A stretch of 64,000 bases of DNA from Paenibacillus sabuli. Lineage in GTDB: Bacteria > Bacillota > Bacilli > Paenibacillales > Paenibacillaceae. The translations under genes and the position numbers were made by a program. Positions 61,230 to 64,000 of the stretch are shown here, piece by piece; positions within the stretch are counted from its first letter, which is position 1; the number at the start of each line of letters is the position of its first letter. The stretch spans positions 62,001 to 126,000 of the forward strand of contig NZ_JACXIZ010000014.1 of the NCBI RefSeq assembly GCF_014705605.1, read 5' to 3'. The notes beneath the pieces were generated by a model. That model did no database searches and was not told where the DNA came from. It saw nothing but the letters and a program-made list of their open reading frames with translations.

Positions 61230-62771
61230 TTATTTGGCGTATTCGACAGCCCGGGTTTCCCGAATAACGGTGACTTTGATATGACCGGGGTAGTCCAATT
61301 CGCCTTCGATTTTTTTCGTAATGTCGCGCGCCAGCCGGAAGGCTTCGGCATCGTCGATTCGTTCCGGCTGCACCATGACCCGAACCTCGCGCCCCGCTTG
61401 AATCGCGTAGGACTTCTCCACGCCATCGAACGATTCGGAGATCGCTTCGAGCTTTTCCAGACGCTTGATGTACGTCTCCAGCGTCTCGCGCCGCGCGCCG
61501 GGCCGTGCAGCAGACAGGGCGTCGGCCGCCCCGACGAGCATGGCAATGACCGACTCCGCTTCGCAATCGCCGTGATGCGAGGCGATGCTGTTGACGACCA
61601 CGGGGTGCTCCTTGTATTTCTTGCCGAGCTCCACACCGATTTCGACATGCGAGCCCTCTACCTCATGATCGAGCGCTTTGCCGATATCATGCAGCAGACC
61701 GGCACGCTTCGCCAGTGTAATATCCTCGCCCAGCTCCGCCGCCATCAGACCGGTCAGATACGCGACCTCCATGGAATGCTTGAGGACATTCTGTCCATAG
61801 CTGGTGCGGTACTTCAAACGACCGAGAATTTTGATCAGATCCGGGTGGAGGCCGTGCACGCCCACCTCGAAGGTCGCTTGCTCGCCGTATTCGCGGACGC
61901 GATCGTCCACTTCCTTGCGGGATTTCTCCACCATTTCCTCAATGCGAGCAGGATGGATACGTCCGTCGGCGACCAGCTTCTCTAGGGCAGTACGGGCGAT
62001 CTCACGCCGGATCGGGTCGAATCCGGATAAGATGACCGCTTCCGGTGTATCGTCGATAATCAGGTCGATACCGGTCAACGTCTCCAGTGCCCGAATATTC
62101 CGGCCTTCACGGCCGATAATTCGGCCCTTCATTTCTTCATTCGGCAGAGAAACGACGGATACCGTCGTCTCCGCAACATGATCCGCTGCGCAGCGCTGGA
62201 TCGCAAGGGAAATGATGTTGCGGGCACGCTTGTCCGCTTCATCCTTGGCCTGCTGTTCCACGTCTTTAATCATTTGCGCGGTCTCATGACGCACTTCCTG
62301 CTCGACCGTCGTCAAGATCAGTTGCTTGGCGTCCTCCATCGTCAAGCTGGAGATTCGTTCCAATTCGCTGACCTGCTTCTGGTGCAGCCCTTCGATCTGC
62401 TCTTTTGTTTCTTCGATCCGTTTCTCTTTGTTGGCTACATTTTCTTCTTTGCGTTCCAGCTGCTCTATCTTTTTATCCAACGACTCCTCTTTTTGCAGCA
62501 GTCTTCTCTCCAAGCGCTGGACTTCATTACGGCGCTCGCGAATGTCTTTTTCTGCTTCGGAACGGAGTTTGTGGACTTCGTCTTTCGCTTCGACCACGGT
62601 TTCCTTTTTGAGCGCTTCCGCATCTTTTCTCGCATTTTCAACGATTTGAACGGCTGCTTGCTCAGCACTGGAAATTTTGGCTTCGGCAATCGACTTTCGA
62701 ATAAAATAACCAAACACAATCCCTAAGAATATACCGCCAACAACGAGCAGGATCGTGAGCAAAGTGTCCAT
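61230..62771 (-). CDS. rny: Ribonuclease Y
   Basis: Membrane-bound endoribonuclease that starts mRNA decay. The 513-residue protein starts at ATG 62771 ([20 protein letters not shown]) with AGGAGGTGAG upstream. One N-terminal helix is followed by a long charged coiled coil (about 25-200), a KH domain ([19 protein letters not shown]) and an HD domain ([18 protein letters not shown]). A leader of about 160 nt with a strong hairpin precedes it. Confidence 0.97.
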   Translation of the reverse strand: MDTLLTILLVVGGIFLGIVFGYFIRKSIAEAKISSAEQAAVQIVENARKDAEALKKETVVEAKDEVHKLRSEAEKDIRERRNEVQRLERRLLQKEESLDKKIEQLERKEENVANKEKRIEETKEQIEGLHQKQVSELERISSLTMEDAKQLILTTVEQEVRHETAQMIKDVEQQAKDEADKRARNIISLAIQRCAADHVAETTVSVVSLPNEEMKGRIIGREGRNIRALETLTGIDLIIDDTPEAVILSGFDPIRREIARTALEKLVADGRIHPARIEEMVEKSRKEVDDRVREYGEQATFEVGVHGLHPDLIKILGRLKYRTSYGQNVLKHSMEVAYLTGLMAAELGEDITLAKRAGLLHDIGKALDHEVEGSHVEIGVELGKKYKEHPVVVNSIASHHGDCEAESVIAMLVGAADALSAARPGARRETLETYIKRLEKLEAISESFDGVEKSYAIQAGREVRVMVQPERIDDAEAFRLARDITKKIEGELDYPGHIKVTVIRETRAVEYAK

Positions 62772-62882
62772 CTTTCTCACCTCCTCGTTGCATTCACCAA
62801 GGCAAACGCTTGGGATGATATTGGGTTTTCAAGCCGGTTTCCATACCGTTCATCGATACAAATATTGACGAAACTTATCGAT

Positions 62883-62915
62883 TCGAATCCATTTTTGGAA
62901 GAAAAATCGATTCGA
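62883..62915 (-). promoter_or_regulatory. Hairpin in the rny 5' leader
   Basis: TCGAATC-G-ATTTTT (62915-62902) pairs with AAAAAT-G-GATTCGA (62896-62883): 13 bp with one G-G mismatch and a 5-nt loop. It lies about 16 nt from the predicted start site. Further ATCGAT repeats follow toward the gene. No T run suited to termination. Confidence 0.5.
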
Positions 62916-62937
62916 AAAGAGGAAGGAATACATGTAC

Positions 62938-62967
62938 ATTTTAGCTTTTGAGAAAATCAATTGTCAA
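62938..62967 (-). promoter_or_regulatory. Predicted promoter of rny
   Basis: Perfect TTGACA (62967-62962) and TAAAAT (62943-62938) with an 18-nt spacer, starting 10 nt past the recX stop. The start would be near 62931. Confidence 0.75.
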
Positions 62968-62976
62968 GCGCCAGTC

Positions 62977-63666
62977 TCAGTCCATCTCTTCCTCATCTCC
63001 GCTGCCCGCTTGCTCGTCCTCGATTCGGGCTGAGGCCGAGCGCACGATATCTCCGGGAAATCCACGTCGAGCCAGAAACATCATCAGCTTGCGGCGGCGC
63101 TCCAAGCGCTCCCCTTTTAAATGAAGCCACTTTTTGCCGCCGGCTCGAACCGCCGCTTCCAGCTCTTGCTCCGGATCAAGCTCGGAGAGCGCGTCAGCCG
63201 TCTGCTCCCGGTCAATGCCCCGTCTGCGGAGTTCTTCCCGAATCGCCAGCCTACCCTTCGCTCGCAGCCGCAGCCGCTGTTCGGCGAAGCGCCGGGCGTA
63301 GTCGGCATCGTCGATCGCGCGTTCCTGCTCCAGCCGCTCGCACACTTGCTCCGCCTTTTCCGTGGAAATGTCCTTGCGAAGCAAGTATGACGTCAGCTCG
63401 GCCCGCGTGCGCGGCTTGGCCGTCAGATAGGTCAGCGCCAAGCTGTAAGCATGCTGACCGTCTTCGGCTTCCCGTATATCCTGAATCGCTTCGAGCGTCA
63501 GCAATTCGCCTTTGAACAGATTATAACGAATCAGAATATTCTCGTGTACGTTCAGAAGCGGTTTGTCGCCATCGCATTCGTCGTATACATGATAGCGGTC
63601 TCGCCGCTTGCGGTCCCGTTCCACCTTACCGATGCGGATCGGGGCTTCGCGCGTAGATTCCCGCAA
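62977..63666 (-). CDS. recX: RecX, regulator of RecA
   Basis: Binds RecA filaments and alters their activity. The 229-residue protein has three RecX helix-bundle repeats (AYSLALTYLTAKPRTRAELTSYL, ADYARRFAEQRLRLRAKGRLAI, LMMFLARRGFPGDIVRSA) and an acidic C-terminus. The start is TTG 63666 with GGAGG seven bases upstream. It lies directly downstream of recA, but a terminator stands between them. Confidence 0.92.
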   Translation of the reverse strand: MRESTREAPIRIGKVERDRKRRDRYHVYDECDGDKPLLNVHENILIRYNLFKGELLTLEAIQDIREAEDGQHAYSLALTYLTAKPRTRAELTSYLLRKDISTEKAEQVCERLEQERAIDDADYARRFAEQRLRLRAKGRLAIREELRRRGIDREQTADALSELDPEQELEAAVRAGGKKWLHLKGERLERRRKLMMFLARRGFPGDIVRSASARIEDEQAGSGDEEEMD

Positions 63667-63733
63667 ACGATCTCCTCCCTCCCAGTCGGCAGATGCGTGT
63701 CACTTTCAAGCATCCTATTATTGTCTGAATTTC

Positions 63734-63773
63734 AAAAAACGGCAACCCCTATAGATCTTGCTCGCAGGGGCCG
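63734..63773 (-). terminator. Terminator of recA
   Basis: GGCCCCT (63772-63766) pairs with AGGGG and GCC (63750-63741, two bulged bases), 15-nt loop, followed by G and six T; 17 nt past the recA stop. Confidence 0.75.
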
Positions 63774-63789
63774 CCGCTAGGCAATACGC

Positions 63790-64000
63790 TTATACCAATT
63801 CTTCCAACTCGTCCTCGTCTTCCTCTTTGCCCAATGTTTCCGATGGAACAGCCGTCGCCGACAAATTGCTGTTTTTGCGAATCTCCTTGTCGATGACATC
63901 CGCAATTTCGGGATGATCCCGAAGGAACTGTTTGGCATTTTCTCGGCCTTGTCCCAGCCGCTCGCCTTGATAGGAGAACCAGGCGCCGCTTTTCTGAACA
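63790..64000 (-). CDS. recA: RecA, C-terminal part (runs off the window)
   Basis: The last 70 codons of a minus-strand gene. The reading contains [20 protein letters not shown] and [18 protein letters not shown], the conserved C-terminal RecA sequence, then an acidic tail ending [11 protein letters not shown]. The stop is TAA at 63792-63790. The ATPase core lies outside the window. The order recA-recX-rny is that of Paenibacillus. Confidence 0.95.
   Translation of the reverse strand, partial: VQKSGAWFSYQGERLGQGRENAKQFLRDHPEIADVIDKEIRKNSNLSATAVPSETLGKEEDEDELEELV

Overview
The window reads as a chromosomal core segment of a GC-rich, endospore-forming member of the Bacillales, most likely Paenibacillaceae (Paenibacillus, Cohnella or Thermobacillus type). 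The basis is gene order parallel to the Bacillus subtilis qcr/trp/aro/mtrB-spoIVA-der-rpsA-ypeB region, sporulation genes (spoIVA, spoVIF-like, ypeB, spoVS, the YIEGIA group), strong GGAGG ribosome binding sites, frequent TTG and GTG starts, and a futalosine-type menaquinone gene set between ubiE/menG and hepT. Almost everything from 1 to 44 kb lies on the minus strand. No insertion sequence, prophage, CRISPR array or rRNA was seen; there is one tRNA gene.

1-6.6 kb: cytochrome bc complex (qcrABC), ypiF-like and IDEAL-domain proteins, a gamma-carbonic-anhydrase-like protein, an unrecognised 396-residue protein, a histidine phosphatase, and an ECF sigma/anti-sigma pair. 7.1-8.1 kb is a gene-poor gap with a palindromic repeat unit and a convincing small-RNA transcription unit (consensus promoter plus intrinsic terminator). 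8-19.6 kb: the aromatic supraoperon (tyrA, hisC, trpABFCDE, aroH, aroB, aroC). Its trp leader carries eleven (G/U)AG triplets and an attenuator, and the matching TRAP gene mtrB lies at 27 kb. 19.8-27.4 kb: a 55-residue protein, cheR, ndk, menaquinone genes (hepT, mqnA, ubiX, ubiA, ubiE, hepS), mtrB and tRNA-Pro.

27.5-43.5 kb: hbs, spoIVA, a cluster with two ferredoxins around a nucleotidyltransferase, spoVIF-like, gpsA, plsY, der, the YIEGIA trio, rpsA, plsC, cmk, ypeB, prsW and mecA. 43.7-49.8 kb mixes strands: a polysaccharide deacetylase, a metallophosphoesterase, a CPBP protease, a rhodanese and serA. 49.8-53.2 kb is a biotin ECF uptake module: an EcfA ATPase, a fused EcfA-EcfT protein, and divergent bioY behind a BirA operator. 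53.3-64 kb: ricA/ymcA, miaB, a PduL-like acyltransferase, korAB, a dipeptidase, spoVS (with a sigma-H-like promoter), ymdB, rny, recX and the 3' end of recA.

The most notable items are the unannotated small RNA at 7.8 kb, the TRAP attenuator with its regulator in the same window, the fused ECF ATPase/T-component under BirA control, the YIEGIA and ferredoxin/nucleotidyltransferase clusters beside sporulation genes, and an intrinsic terminator placed upstream of the stop codon of a small gene at 40.3 kb.
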